Shown: in pieces, positions 44,205-57,105 of the stretch
Numbering within the stretch: the first letter of the stretch is position 1
How the letters are laid out: each line of letters starts with the position of its first letter
Assembly (NCBI GenBank): GCA_007115705.1
Contig: QXEO01000411.1
Coordinates: forward strand, 806,001-870,000
Direction: 5' to 3'
Source of the DNA: Dactylis glomerata
Taxonomy: Eukaryota; Streptophyta; Magnoliopsida; Poales; Poaceae
Length of the DNA stretch: 64,000 bases
Position numbers and translations under genes: made by a program
Notes under the pieces: model-generated
Databases searched by the model: none
Told to the model about the DNA's origin: nothing
Seen by the model: the letters and a program-made list of their open reading frames with translations, nothing else

Positions 44205-45711
44205 TGATGACCCACAAGTATAGGGGGTGTATCGTAGTACTTTCGATAAATAGAGTGTCGAACCCAACGAGGAGCAGAAGGTGTTGATGAGCAGTTTTGA
44301 TCAAGGAATCACTGTAAATACTAGCAAACAGGTTTTCAGGAGTATTTGGTAATACGAGTAAATAAAGCGCGAGTAAATAAAAGACAGTAGTAACAATTGC
44401 AGCAAGTGGCCCAATCCTTTATTCAGCAAAGGACAAGCCGGTTGTGTTCTTATATTAACCAAACGTTCTCGAGGACACACGGGAGTTTTCTGTCAAGAGC
44501 TTTCGCTTCATAGAGCCAATAGTATTTATTGGTTTGGTAAGTGTTATGGGGGTGAACCTGTACTAGCGCACTACCCTTACTAGGATAAATACACACTTGT
44601 GATTATACCCCTTGCAAGCATCCGCAAATACAAGTAAGTAATTAAGATAAATCTAACCACAGCCTTAAACTCTAGGATCCTACGCTCCCTGGTGCAATGG
44701 TTTCCCAATGGAGGTTTAGGTTTCTGTCACTCCAGCAACCCCACAATCGGTAGCCAAATACACAATGCATCTCACTAGGCCCATAAATGGTGAAGTATCA
44801 TGTAGTCGACGTTCACATGACACCACTAGTGAAATAGCACCACAACAATATCAAACCATTAAATATTTCTCAACAATAATTCACTACTAACATCTTGACT
44901 TCTCCCATGTCCTCAAGAACTAAACGAACTACTCACAAGACATCATATGGATCATGATCAGAGGTGAAATAATGGTAAATAACAATCTGAACATAAACCT
45001 TAATTCAACGGTTCCACTCAATAGCATCAACTACAAGAGTAATCAACACCGGGAAAGTTTCCCCTATGAATATAACAAGATCCAACTCAAGATGTTACAG
45101 CGGGATGGCGTGGTGATGGTGGAGATGAAGGTGCTGGTGATGGAGACGATGATGATGATGATCCCGATGAAGTCCGGTGCGATGGTGATGATGATGGCGA
45201 CGATCTCCCCTCTCCGGGAAGGAATTTCCCCGGCAGATTTCTCTCTGCCGGAGAGCTTTTCTCTCTCTGTGTTCTCCGCCCCGCAGAGGCGGCTGTGTCT
45301 AACTCTGAACCCCCCCTGACTTAGGTTTTCGGGGACGATGATGTACGCGGAGGGGCGAGACCAGAGGTGGGCCAGGGCTCCCTCACATAGGGCTGGCGCG
45401 GCCAGGGGGCTGGCCGCGCCACCCTAGCGTGTGGGGCCCCCTGGCCTCTCTCGACCCCTCCTTCTGGCTCCGTGAGTCTTCTGGGAAATTATAATTTCTG
45501 GGTATTTTTCTGGAATTTTCCTGATCTTCAAAATATGGTCTCCTGATGGTCCTTTTTCCAGCAGAATCCTGACTCCGGCAGCAACTCCTCTGATGATCAT
45601 CCAACATGTGAAAACAAAGGAAATAACATAAGTATCATATCTAAATATGAAATATATCAATGAATAACAGTAAATTATGATACAAAATAGTGATGCAAAT
45701 TGGACGTATCA
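44205..45711 (-). repeat. 3' LTR of the Athila-like element
   Basis: 1,507 bp, TGATGACCCACAAG to TGGACGTATCA. At 45394-45421 it has the palindrome TGGCGCGGCCAG / CTGGCCGCGCCA, also found in other LTRs of this window. A GATGGTGATGATGATG-type simple repeat lies near 45110-45200. The second LTR is outside the window, so divergence cannot be measured. Confidence 0.85.
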
Positions 45712-45727
45712 ACCCCCCCAAGCTTAG
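45712..45727 (-). promoter_or_regulatory. 3' polypurine tract of the Athila-like element
   Basis: Minus strand AAGCTTGGGGGGGT abuts the 3' LTR. A similar AAGCTTGGGGGAG lies inside the element at about 47348-47361. Confidence 0.75.
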
Positions 45728-47396
45728 ACCTCGCTTGTCCCCAAGCGAAAACTAAACTCGGTAAACATGACCACAGGTTTATGGAGTGAAGTGTCGATAA
45801 TCAAAATACGAACAAGAAGCATCACATTCACTAAGGCATAAATTATAATAGACAACAACTTCCCTTTATCAGATGTAAGCTTGCAATAGGTAAAAGGGAA
45901 TCACATGTAAAGATGCACAAGGTAAATTATAATTGGCAATGGCAAACCTTAGTTCTTGGTCGAAGGGTGGAGAACAAACTATTCTCTCTTTTAAACAGAG
46001 CCTTTTAAAAACAGAGCTGATATAGCAAAGACTATATGCTCAACAAAGTAAACTTTTGCATTCAAAGAAAGCTTTCAAAGATATATTCCTTCAGACAAAA
46101 GCATTATACAAAACAAGGAAGATAATAAACATGATTAAACGGATCAACATATGGATGAGTGAAACATAACAACTCAAATGCTTGCTTGAGATAGAGGAAA
46201 ATAGGTTGACTCAACATAAAAGTAAAAGATAGGCCCTTCGCAGAGGGAAGCAGGGATTAAACATGTGCTAGAGCTTTTCATTTGTAAAACAGAGGTAAAA
46301 ATTGTTTTGAGAGGTGGTTGCTTTTGTCAACGACTAGCAACGGAGTTCTTGATATCTTCCATACTAAACAAGTGAGAGCGGTTCTGAGATGTTTAGTTAG
46401 TTGGCACTTTGGTGCTCTTTTATAGCTTTGCACTCCTCCCCACCTTTTTCCTTTCTCAAACCATGGCTAACCGATTCCATCGGGTGCCGACCAACTTTCA
46501 CATTCCATTGGAGGAGTGCCTTTTTCTTTCTTTTGAGATTATAATGGTCTGACCAGCTCCCTTGCAAAATTAATGACGAGCAGATGAAGCTGCCTAGTCG
46601 AGGGGTACTTAATTTAGTATGGAAGATAACAAACCCATCCACTACGTCCTCATGAGCTAAAAACAGTGGCACAAAATGAGAAGTGTTTGAAAGTTTTTGA
46701 AAGGTAGCACATGAAAATTTACTTGGAATGGCTTAAAATACCATGCATAGGAATTTATAGTGGACTCTTTGGAAGTGACTTGGCTTTTGGGAATTGGATG
46801 CACGAGAGGTATTTCCTCTCAGTACAGGTTTTTGGCTAGCAAGGTTGGGTAGCAAGCATAAGAGTTGCATGAAATAAACAAACATACATATAATAAGAAC
46901 AATCATGCAAACTCCCTTGAAGGTACAACGATTTTAACTTTAAGAATAATAATGCTTATAAGCCAAACATAAGGAAAACTGGAGTGATGTAACTACAAGC
47001 ACTTCTTCATTCTTTTCTACTCAAACCTCAAGGTAAAGTTGCTACTGACCAATCTAGGTTTGCCAAAACCAACTAAATCTACTCATGCTCCCAATGTGAT
47101 ACCAATACCAATCAACAAGACTAGTCGCATAAGAGAGATTGCAGACTAACATAAGGTGTGCGAAAAGTAAACGATAAAATTTCTCATTAATATTTCATTA
47201 CAGCAACTCACACCAAGGGATACAAAGATAACTAACTAAGGAGGATACTTCCAACAGCAAACTATTCTATATGATAACTTCTCTATTCATGATAAGACTC
47301 TACTTGAAAAGTAAATGAACAAAAGGTAATGATGTGATACCGCGGCACTCCCCCAAGCTTGGAACAAGCCAAGGGGATGCCTAAACCGATGACGAA
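45728..47396. other. Non-coding 3' region of the Athila-like element
   Basis: 1.7 kb without a supported gene between the small 3' ORF and the LTR, as is usual for large Athila-like elements. It has an internal polypurine-tract-like copy at its far end (about 47348-47361), just after the ORF stop. Confidence 0.65.
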
Positions 47397-47945
47397 TTAC
47401 TCCTTTGGCGGTGGCGGCGCAATCGTGATTAGGGTGAGAAAATTCTCTAGCATCCTGTGAAGCCTATTGTTCTCCTCTCGAAGTATCTCCACCTCCATCC
47501 TAAGAGCTCGATATTTATCGCACAACTCATTGGTGACCCGAAGGGCTTCCACTGATGCAGGGTAGGAGCTGAGGTCAAGAACTGGTGGTGTTGGTCCCTG
47601 CAAATTATGAGAAAAAGCGCATCCAGTGTTAATCGATCCTACAAAAGTAGGTTCTCTTGTCCTTGATCCAGCGGTAATCTGTCCCTCCTTCAGCTTGGGA
47701 TTTTGGCTTGGCGGAGATGTCCGTGGAGCTAAGGTGTGATGTGGCACACCTCCTCCGGTCCTTATGCGAGCGCTCTTCTTGAACTTGTCATGATCTGTCA
47801 CCACCCCTATGCTGGCAATCATGGTGCTTGGCCTTGGACCTTGATCTTCCTCCTCATCTTCACTTTCAACCTCTTCTTTCAGCCGGAAATCTTTGATGCC
47901 ATCTTCTGGAGGTGTCTTCTCCTTGTCCCCGCTTGAAGAGGCCAT
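47397..47945 (-). CDS. Small 3' ORF of the Athila-like element, function unknown
   Basis: 182 residues from the ATG at 47945 (MASSSGDKEKTPPEDGIKD). The frame is open further upstream, but that part reads through a promoter-like module. The N-terminus is acidic (EEVESEDEEEDQG), and the C-terminal third is a probable coiled coil with KYRALRMEVEILREENNRL. There is no transmembrane segment or signal peptide after the chosen start, so nothing supports an envelope protein although it sits where Athila env-like ORFs lie. It may have its own promoter: a CGCCTATTTAA TATA-like word at about 48039-48050 and a palindrome at 48124-48152 lie upstream. Confidence 0.55.
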   Translation of the reverse strand: MASSSGDKEKTPPEDGIKDFRLKEEVESEDEEEDQGPRPSTMIASIGVVTDHDKFKKSARIRTGGGVPHHTLAPRTSPPSQNPKLKEGQITAGSRTREPTFVGSINTGCAFSHNLQGPTPPVLDLSSYPASVEALRVTNELCDKYRALRMEVEILREENNRLHRMLENFLTLITIAPPPPKE

Positions 47946-48283
47946 GACTTCCCAAAGCTTAAGATCAACTCCTGACAGAAACAGATCGAAACAAAACACG
48001 ACGAGAAAACAATATACAGACCTCGGGGACTCCGGGGGGTTAAATAGGCGAAAATTATACATCGAAACGAAACCATAGGAAGAAAACGGGACGGAAACGA
48101 GTTCCGGTGTGTTCTCACACAGGGGTGGCGCGGCCAGGGGTGGGCCCGCGCCACCCGTGTGTGAGGCACACACGGACTCTTTTTAGTGCCCTTTTTCGTC
48201 TCGTGATTTTTCATATTTATTAAAAACAGCAAAAATATTAAAGGAAGAACTTTTCGCGAAACTTTTCTGACTAGAACTATTAC

Positions 48284-50127
48284 CTATTCGAAAACGAACT
48301 CTGCAGGTTCCTGCAGTTTGTCTTGGATGTAATCTTCCGGAGAAACTGTTTCAATAACATCAACATCTTCATTATAAGAATCTCCAGAAATATAATGTTT
48401 GAGTCTTTGCCCATTCACCACTTGTGTAGAATCATCTTTCAATGAAGCAATCTTAATAGCACCTGAGCGGTACACTTCCACAATAACATATGGTCCTTCC
48501 CATTTAGAAAGTAATTTACCTGCAAAAAATCTGAGACGAGACCTATACAAAAGAACTTTCTCATCAACATGGAACTCTCTCTTAAGAATTCTCTTATCAT
48601 GCCATTGCTTGACTTTCTCTTTGAAAAGTCTGGCATTCTCATACGCTTCGTTTCTCCACTCATCTAGAGAACTCAAATCTAACAACCTTTTCTTACTGGC
48701 TAGTTAAAAATCTCTATTAAGCTCTCTCACTGCCCAAAAAGCTTTGTGTTCTAATTCTAAGGGCAAGTGACACGCTTTTCCGTAAACCATCTTATAAGGA
48801 GACATATCCATGGGATTCTTATAAGCAGTTCTATAAGCCCATAAAGCGTCATTTAACTTACTAGCCCAGTTTTTTCTAGATCTACTAACAGTCTTCTGCA
48901 AGATAGACTTGATCTCTCTATTTGAAAGCTCTACCTGCCCACTAGTTTGGGGATGATAAGCAGAAGCAATTCTATCATTGACATCATACTTAGCAAGAGT
49001 TTTTCTAAAACTTCCGTGAATAAAATGAGAACCTCCGTCAGTCATAAGATATCTAGGCACTCCGAACCTAGGAAAAATAACATCCTTAAGCATTTTTAAC
49101 GAAGTCTCACCATCGGCACTCTTTGTAGGTATGGCTTCTACCCATTTAGTAACATAATCAACAGCAACGAGTATATGGGTATAGCCTTTTGAAGGAGGAA
49201 AAGGACCCATAAAGTCAAATCCCCAACAATCAAATGGTTCAATAACAAGAGTGTAATTCATAGGCATTTCATTGCGTCTAGAAATATTTCCAACTCTTTG
49301 ACATTCATCACAAGATAAAACATACCTTCTGGCATCCTTGAAGAGGGTTGGCCAATAAAAACCTGATTGTAGAACCTTCTGTGCGGTTCTATCTCCAGCA
49401 TGATGCCCTCCATAAGCACTGCTATGGCATTTCCTTAATATCTCTTGTTGCTCATATTCTGGTACGCATCTTCTCATGATACCATCAACTCCTTCTTTAT
49501 ATAAATGTGGGTCATCCCAAAAATAATGCCTCAAATCATAGAAGAATTTCCTTCTTTGCTGAGCTGTAAAGGTTGGAGGCAAATACTTGGAAACAATAAA
49601 GTTAGCATAATCAGCATACCAAGGAAGGTCTCGTGAAGTTACATTAATTGCAGCCAACTGTTCATTTGGAAAACTATCATTAACAGGAATAGGATCAAAA
49701 GAAATATTTTCCAATCTAGACAAGTTGTCAGCCACAGGATTTTCAGCACCTTTCCTATCTACGATATGCAAATCAAACTCTTGTAAAAGCAACACCCATC
49801 TAATTAGCCTAGGCTTAGCATCCTTCTTAGTCATAAGATATCTAATAGCAGCGTGATCAGTATGAATAGTAACTTTAGAATCAACAATGTAAGATCTAAA
49901 CTTATCACAAGCAAAAACAACAGCAAGAAACTCTTTCTCAGTAGTAGCATAATTCTTCTGAGCAGCATCAAGAGTCTTACTAGCATAATGAATAACATTC
50001 AACTTATTATCTACGCGCTGTCCAAGAACAGCACCAACAGCAAAATCACTAGCATCGCACATAATTTCAAAAGGTAAATTCCAATCAGGTGGTTGAACAA
50101 TAGGAGCAGTAGTTAAAGCCTTCTTAA
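48284..50127 (-). pseudogene. Athila-like pol, RNase H-integrase part, with one TAA
   Basis: Continues the RT frame of 50881-52599; the Harbinger insertion plus TSD is 756 bp, so the frame is preserved across it. RNase H begins at MCDASDFAVGAVLGQR and includes TEKEFLAVVFACDKFR. Integrase has the zinc-binding H..H..C..C region (KCHSSAYGGHHAG, LSCDECQRVG) and the catalytic core WGFDFMGPF (Asp), MTDGGSHF (Asp) and GQVELSNREIK (Glu). TAA at 48704-48706 breaks the frame after VRELNRDF; the C-terminal domain (LDLSSLDEWRNEAYENARLF, LLSKWEGPYVI) goes on in the same frame to 48284. The TAA, probably from AAA, inactivates the protein late in integrase. Confidence 0.92.
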
Positions 50128-50880
50128 GGGCATCTACAACGCAGGCGCTTAAGCCAGGCGCTAGGAACTTTTTCCCAGCCGTTTCGCTCTAATCCCGATC
50201 GATTCTGGGAATTTGGCTGGCGTCGATGTGAAAGCTTGCGTCGGGCGCTAAGCCTAATTTTCCCCGCACGAACTGTATTGACGAGCAGCCGGCGCTATGC
50301 TAGGCGCTAGGAAAAGGAAATCCTAGACTCGTACTGGTTCACAAACACGCTGTCCTCCACGGAACCTCTCTCGCGTACAGCCTCCTTGCCTCCTCGTAGC
50401 TTGCCCGCGTTCACGAGGCATTGCCGCAGAGGTGCTCCTCGCCGATTGTTCACGGAGGAGACTACAAGGTGGCTCTCCGGGAATGTTGGCGAGCTACGCA
50501 GCTTGGCAAGAATCAGCGACAAATTGCAAATTGGAGAGCAGAGCCCCGACGAATCGCGAGTTGAGCATCACGGAACTCCTGGAGGGTGAAAATGGCGGCA
50601 GTGCGGCGAGGCAGATGAAGTGGCGGTCACGGATGCACTCATGCCGTCGTGGTCTCGGCGAGCCAGAGGGGGAGCTGAGATGGGGATGGGTTGAATTTTA
50701 TCCGTCTCCCTTGGCTCGCTAGCGTACAGCATTGTACAGAGGAGGCGCTTAGAAAATTTCAGAAGCGCCCGATCTAGCGCTCCGCGTTGCTCACCCAGGT
50801 GCTTAGCTAATTAGCTGATTTTTATTCTTTATTTTAATTCGCTTAAGCGCCCAACTAGGAGCCCTGGAGTGTACATGCCC
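50128..50880. mobile_element. Non-autonomous PIF/Harbinger-type element inserted in pol
   Basis: 753 bp with terminal inverted repeats GGGCATCTACA / TGTACATGCCC (one mismatch) and the 3-bp TSD TAA (50125-50127 and 50881-50883), typical of the superfamily. The interior has no transposase. Several GGCGCTTAAGC / GCTTAGCGCC-like words near both ends may be subterminal repeats. Excision in silico restores the pol frame between FETL and KKAL. Confidence 0.9.
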
Positions 50881-52599
50881 TAAGAGTTTCAAAAGCTTCC
50901 TTACAATCATCATCAAAGACAAACGGTACATCCTTTTGAAGAAGATTGGTAAGAGGCTTTGAAATCTTAGAGAAATCTTTAATAAACCTCCTATAGAAAC
51001 CAGCATGACCAAGAATACTACGAATACCTTTAACATCTCTTGGACAAGGCATTTTCTCAATTGCCTCCACTTTTGCTCTGTCAACTTCAATACCTCTTTC
51101 AGAGATTTTATGTCCAAGGACAATTCCTTCATTTACCATAAAGTGGCATTTCTCCCAATTAAGAACAAGGTTAGTTTCTTCGCACCTCTGCAAAACTTTA
51201 TCAAGGTTGTGCAAACAATTATCAAAAGAAGTTCCATAGACGGAGAAATCGTCCATGAAGACCTCCACAATTTCTTCACAAAAGCCATGAAAAATAGCCG
51301 ACATACATCTTTGAAAAGTAGCAGGAGCATTGCATAAACCAAACGGCATACGTCTATAAGCATAAGTTCCATAAGGACAAGTAAAAGTGGTTTTCTCTTG
51401 ATCATCCTTCTTAACAGCAATTTGAGAAAAACCAGAATAACCATCAAGGAAACAAAAATGAGTCTTCTTAGACAACCTTTCTAGCATTTGATCTATAAAC
51501 GGTAAAGGGTAATGATCTTTCTTAGTAACTTTGTTTACCTTCCTATAATCAATGCACATTCTATAACCAACAACTACCCTTTGAGGAATAAGCTCGTTAT
51601 TCTCATTAGGTACAACAGTCATACCTCCTTTCTTAGGAACACAATGAACAGGACTAACCCATCTACTATCAGCAATAGGATAAATAATGCCAGCATCAAG
51701 GAGTTTTAATACCTCATTTCTTACCACATCCTTCATCTTGGGAATTAGGCGGCGCTGATGCTCCATGACTGGCTTTGCATCTTTCTCCATATTAATGGCA
51801 TGCTGACATAAAGTGGGAGAAATCCCTTTTAAATCATCAAGAGTATATCCAATAGCTCCTCGATGTTTCCTCAATATCTCCAATAATCTTTCTTCTTCCT
51901 TTCCTGAAAGTTTAGAACTAATAATAACATGATATATTTTCTTATCATCAATATAAGCATATTTGAGGTCATCAGGCAAAGGTTTTAATTCAAACACGGG
52001 ATCTTCTCTAGGCGGCAAAGTGGTACCAAGATCCTCCACAGGTAGATTATGCTTGAGTAATGGTGGTTGACGAAGGAGAATATCGTCAATCTCTTCTCTT
52101 TCCTTGCTAAAAACATCACTTTCGTGATCTTCCATGAATTGCTGCAAGGCATTATTAGGGGCAAGAGCAATAGAAGCAAGCTGCTCAACTCGAAAATTTT
52201 CATTAGGCGTTTCATTCTCATAAGAAGTCTTAGCAAACTTGGAAAAATTAAACTCATAAGACTCTCCATTAAACTTAGTAAAAAATTTCTCTTTCTTACA
52301 ATCTATTATGGCGCCACAAGTGTTCAAAAAGGGTCTACCAAAAATAATAGGACAAGTTTTACTAGCCTCCTTACCAAGTACTAGAAAATCAGTAGGGTAC
52401 TTAGTCTTACCGCAAAGAACTTCCACATCTCGAACAATACCAAGAGGCCAAACGGTCTCTCTGTTAGCAAGCTGAACAACCACATCAATATCTTCAAGTT
52501 CACAAGCGCCAATCTCGTGCATAATTTCTTTATAAAGCTCTAAGGGAATAGCACTTGCACTAGCACCAATATCACATAAACCATAATAGCAATGATCTC
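50881..52599 (-). pseudogene. Athila-like pol, protease end and reverse transcriptase part
   Basis: The minus-strand frame enters from element B at 52599 as GLCDIGASASAIP, an aspartic protease with the DxGAS active site. It is followed by WPLGIVRDVEVLCGK and FLVLGKEASKTCPIIFGRPF. RT then runs with CVPKKGGMTVVPN, MCIDYRKVNKVTKKDHYPLPF, FCFLDGYSGFSQI, RMPFGLCNAPATFQRCM and the catalytic FMDDF (about 51245-51259). It ends at ..EAFETL, where the Harbinger element interrupts it. The protein would make cDNA in the particle. Split by two insertions, it cannot be expressed whole. Confidence 0.92.
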
Positions 52600-54165
52600 T
52601 GATGTCTACGCACTTCTATTCTTGTAGACACTTGTTGGGCCTCCAAGTGCAGAGGTTTGTAGAACAGCAGCAAGTTTCCCTTAAGTGGATCACCCAAGGT
52701 TTATCGAACTCAGGGAGGAAGAGGTCAAAGCTATCCCTCTCAAGCAACCCTGCAATTACGATACAGAAAGTCTCTTGTGTCCCCAACACACCCAATACAC
52801 TTGTCAGATGTATAGGTGCACTAGTTCGGCGAAGAGATAGTAAAATACAAGCGGTAGTGATGATTATAAGTAGCAAACATGATGTGAAATAAATATCGCT
52901 GCGAGCAAACATGTAACAAAATAGCAAGTAAACGGTGTGCAATGCTTGGAAACAAGGCCTAGGGATCATACTTTCACTAGTGGACACACTCCCAACAATA
53001 TAACATGATTGAACAAATAAACAACTTCTCTCCACGATGGTACTCTGAATTACTCTCCTATTGAATAACACTAATCATTGCGTAGTGGCTACAGAAGCAC
53101 CCCTTAAAGTTCATCAAGTACTTGACAAACACCACTCATAGAGACATCCAAATCAGATCACAATTCAAGATAGAAATCATTGCAACTTAGACCAAGTACT
53201 AACACGGTGCACACACTGTCAACATTACACCATGAAAGGAGGAATAGATCACTCAATACTATCATAGTAATAATTACTCTCATAATCCACAAGAGATCAC
53301 GATCATAGCCTAAACCAAGTACCACCACGATGCCCGCACTGTCACCGTTACACCATGGCAGGAGGAATAGATTACTTTAATAACATCACTAGAGTACACT
53401 ATAATAATTAAGCATAGGAGTAGCATAATATTTGAATAATAACATCTACTTGTTCAACATGATACAAAGCTCACAATCACATAAAGATCACATCATGGAA
53501 GAGAGAGGTGAACCACATAGCTACCGGTAGAGCCCTTAGCCCCGGGGATGAACTACTCCCTCCTCATCATAGGAGACAGCAAGGTTGATGGAGATGGCGG
53601 TGAGGTCGATGGAGACGGCAGAGACGGCGATGGAGACCGATGGAGATGGCTCCGGGGGCACTTCCCCGTCCCGGCAGGGTGCCGGAACAGAGACTTCTGT
53701 CCCCCGAAATTCGTCGACGACGGCGGCGGAGCTGCGGAACTGTTTCTGGAAAATTGCCGAATCCTCTAGGGTTTTCCGTCCCGAGGCTTCTTATAGGCGA
53801 AGGGGCGATGTCAGAGGAGGGCCAGGGCCTCCTCACACATGGCTGGCGCGGCCAGGGGCCTGGCCGCGCCACCTGTGTGTGTGGGGCCCCTGTGGCCCAC
53901 CTCCTACTCCTCTTCGGATCTCTGGAAGCTTCCGGGTAAAATAAGACTTCAGGATGTGGTTTCGTCCAATTCCGAGAATATTTCCTGTGTATCACTCTGA
54001 AACACAAAAACAGCAGAAAACAGGGAACTGGCACTGTGGCAACTCGTTAATAGGTTAGTTCTGGAAAATGCATAAAAGTGCCACTAAGTGTAACGAAACA
54101 ATAGGCAAATGGTGTAAAAACAAGCATGGAGCATCAAAAATTATAGATACGTTTGAGATGTATCA
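52600..54165 (-). repeat. 3' LTR of element B
   Basis: 1,566 bp from TGATGTCTACGC to GATGTATCA. The right third resembles element A's LTR, including a minus-strand TATA CTATAAGAA (about 53788-53797) and, about 50 bp upstream, a perfect 12-bp-arm palindrome at 53845-53870. The left two thirds differ from element A. Confidence 0.88.
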
Positions 54166-54181
54166 AGCATCCCCAAGCTTA
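54166..54181 (-). promoter_or_regulatory. 3' polypurine tract of element B
   Basis: Minus strand AAGCTTGGGGATGCT abuts the LTR, identical to element A. The 14-mer recurs inside at 56377-56390, and with one mismatch at 56433-56446. Confidence 0.75.
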
Positions 54182-57105
54182 ACTCCTGCTCGTCCTCGAG
54201 TAGGTAAGTGATAACAAAAGAATAATTTTTGAGGTGACATGCACCTACACAATCTTGATCATATATGTAAGCATTGGTGAGCTGGGATCAATAGAACTTA
54301 AAACATGGGCATGAAGATATAATCATGACAATAAGAAACTTAGCAACCATGTTGTAAACATGCAAATGAACACAAACAAAAGATCATGATAATGAAACAA
54401 TGAAAGTCAAACGTGTGTTCAAATCATAAGGAAAAACATACAAATGGTTTTCAGCTTGTCCTTCAAAGAGAGCAAAACATAAATGCATAGGACACCTCAA
54501 AGTTTAAGAGGGCGACTAGATACAAATAATTTAAGAACAAGTGAAACCAACAATATGAGTCAATCAATGAACTTTGGGACAATGCATATCACACTAAGAA
54601 TGACAACTATGCTCTCTTAATGGTGCATAAAGAAAGAAGGTGGTGACTCAACATAAAAGTAAAAGAAAGGCCCTTCGCAGAGGGAAGCAGTGATTGCAAG
54701 TTTTATAACCTTCAAAAATTATGGTACTTACCGGCTTTGAGCTCTCATTGCCCCCATCATAAGCATCTTGAATGGTTAAAGTTAATGCGAGAACAATTAT
54801 GATGCATATGCTTGACAAATCATAAGTTGAAAACCTCGTGTCCCGTGAATACGAGTACCCAAACCATGCTACTTTACTTAGAGTCCCAAGCAAGGCTCTT
54901 GTCATTGTAAATATATGCATATCATTGAGAACCGCCAATGGGGTACCTCCGTGCCCGATGACATGGAACAAGCCCACACCAAAATGACAGGACAAGCAGA
55001 CAATGAACACCTCGACATCTCTTTTATTTGCTATATTGTTTAGCTTTTTATTGTGAGATGCGTCGTCGAATGTTCACCATGGGTATGCTGCAAATTTCCA
55101 CCATGAATTATGCATGGCTTAGATTGGCGGCCCGGCATTTCCCTAACACATATAAAAACTCCATGATCCCTACAAGATTCCCAATTCATTTCACATCGCG
55201 GGCATCCATAAACAAAAGATCACGATATCAACTCAAAAGGAAGTGCAATGTTGAAAGCTTGCCCCATGACAGCATGGCTGGGCTAGAATCCAACTTACAA
55301 CTTGCAAGCATAACAACTCAACATAAGAGACCACAATGTCAAATTTTTAAGAACAGGAAAAAGTAAAGTGTGCCTTCCGGTTCGTGAGAGCTTTACTGAC
55401 CGAATTTCGCATAACACTAGTAAGAGTTTAATTTGAAGAGAATATAAAAGCAAGTCAAATGTACTTGGAATAGCAAATTGCTAGTAGGTATGTATGGTGG
55501 AAACTTTGGAAAACTTTGGCTTTTAGGAGTTGGATGCACGAGTAGAGCTCATACTCAGTACAAGGCGAGGGCTAGCAAAAGACTGGGAGCGACCAACTAA
55601 GAGAGCAATAATGGTCATAATCATGCAAAGCGACAAAGCGACATTAAAAGAAGCATACGATGGCATCAAAAGTCAAAAACTAAATGATCATGAAGGCTAA
55701 TGGCGACTTTGTAAGAGTCTAACATGCGTGAGCATGCGCCAAGTCAACCCAAATAAAGCATCAAGGAGAAAACCAAAATAATGCTTCCATACAATAAAAA
55801 CAACGCATGATTTTTTTCAAAGGCTCATTAAGCAATCTCAGTTATTTGAGACAAGTCATGCTACAGCAAAACCACTAAGCATACTATCAAAAAGATATCA
55901 AGCATGACATGAAAAAGCCTAAGCCGCAGTCTACACAAGCTCCTTCTTGTACCACTATTTTGCACAAAGCTTTTTCTCTTTTCCAACACCATCTGAAATT
56001 TTTATAGACACCTCTTTTGATAAAAACCAATAAAGACCAGAGGCAAAAATACACCTTGATGAAAGGATATAACAAGATCTGAATGCAAATCAAGGCGAAA
56101 ATCGAAAGCTAAACGCAGTAGCAGAAAAAGAGAACACTCGTTGAACGATAAGAGTGAAAACTAGAGTGTTCTTGGCAAATGAAAAGCGAGTTCATCTCCT
56201 CCAAAAGAAACATGATGTGATCTAACCATTTATTGCAGCAAACAAACAAACCTAACCAACTAAGAAAACTAAAACAACTGACGCTCCAAGAAAAACACAT
56301 AGTGCATGAAGCAATAAAAATATAGTGTCTTGAAAGGTGACCTGATTTTTGCCGATGAAGAAGGGGTGCCTCGGGGGCATCCCCAAGCTTTGACGCTTGT
56401 ACTTCTTGGATATTTCTTGGGGTGATGCATGGGCATCACCAAGCTTTAGCTTTTGTCCATTCTTCAACTCATCTCATCATTCTCCAATCCCTACACTTGA
56501 AAACTTCCTTCATACAAAACTAAACACAATTCTATTAGCAACATTAGTGTAAGCATAAAATATATTCAACCTCTTTTAGCTTCAGGTTTCAACTCAAAAC
56601 CACCACATATATAGCAAATACTACTGTAGCAACTCCCCAAAAAGTTCCATGATCAAAAGAACTCAAAGGAAAGCGATAAAGTGGCAAACACAAATATTGG
56701 CAGAAATCTGTCAAAACTGAACAGCTGACAAAGGTCGAATTTTTGAGGGATTTTCTGTTGCTAAAATCAAAAAGTGTTCAACTAAGAAAAGTTTGGATAT
56801 AACCTGGGGCATATGCACAAGAAATCGCAGGTCCAAAATATATACAGAGAATTTATACGAATTTTTACGGTGCAGCACCGAAAACAGTTTCAGGACAGCA
56901 ACATCCCCAAATCTTACCTCACTCAAATTAGAGGCTTCTCTTGGCACAAAAACGAAATAAAAAGGATAAGGAGCGGTCATTACAGTAGTAATGACTTCCA
57001 AGACTCAAATAAAAGAAAAAGTACTGAAAGTAAAATATTGGGTTATCTCCCAAGAGTGCTTTTCTTTAATGCCTTTGAGCTAGGCGCAGTAATTTGCAAA
57101 GATGC
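54182..57105. other. Non-coding 3' interior of element B
   Basis: Closely similar to 10187-13080 of element A over its full length with scattered differences. No supported ORF. The similarity stops near 57065, where each element enters its own coding module. Confidence 0.8.

Larger units (their letters stand above)
44205..52599 (-). mobile_element. Athila-like Gypsy retrotransposon, 3' part (continues beyond nested insertions and the window)
   Basis: In minus orientation this holds, from high to low coordinates, protease end, RT, RNase H and integrase (52599-48284), a small 3' ORF (47945-47397), a long non-coding 3' region, polypurine tract and 3' LTR (44205-45711). RT FMDDF and the extra 3' ORF fit the Athila clade. 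LTR family resembles common Triticeae Sabrina-type LTRs, but the name is not assigned. It is cut in the protease codons at 52599 by element B, so gag and the 5' LTR must lie beyond the nest, outside the window. Confidence 0.9.
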
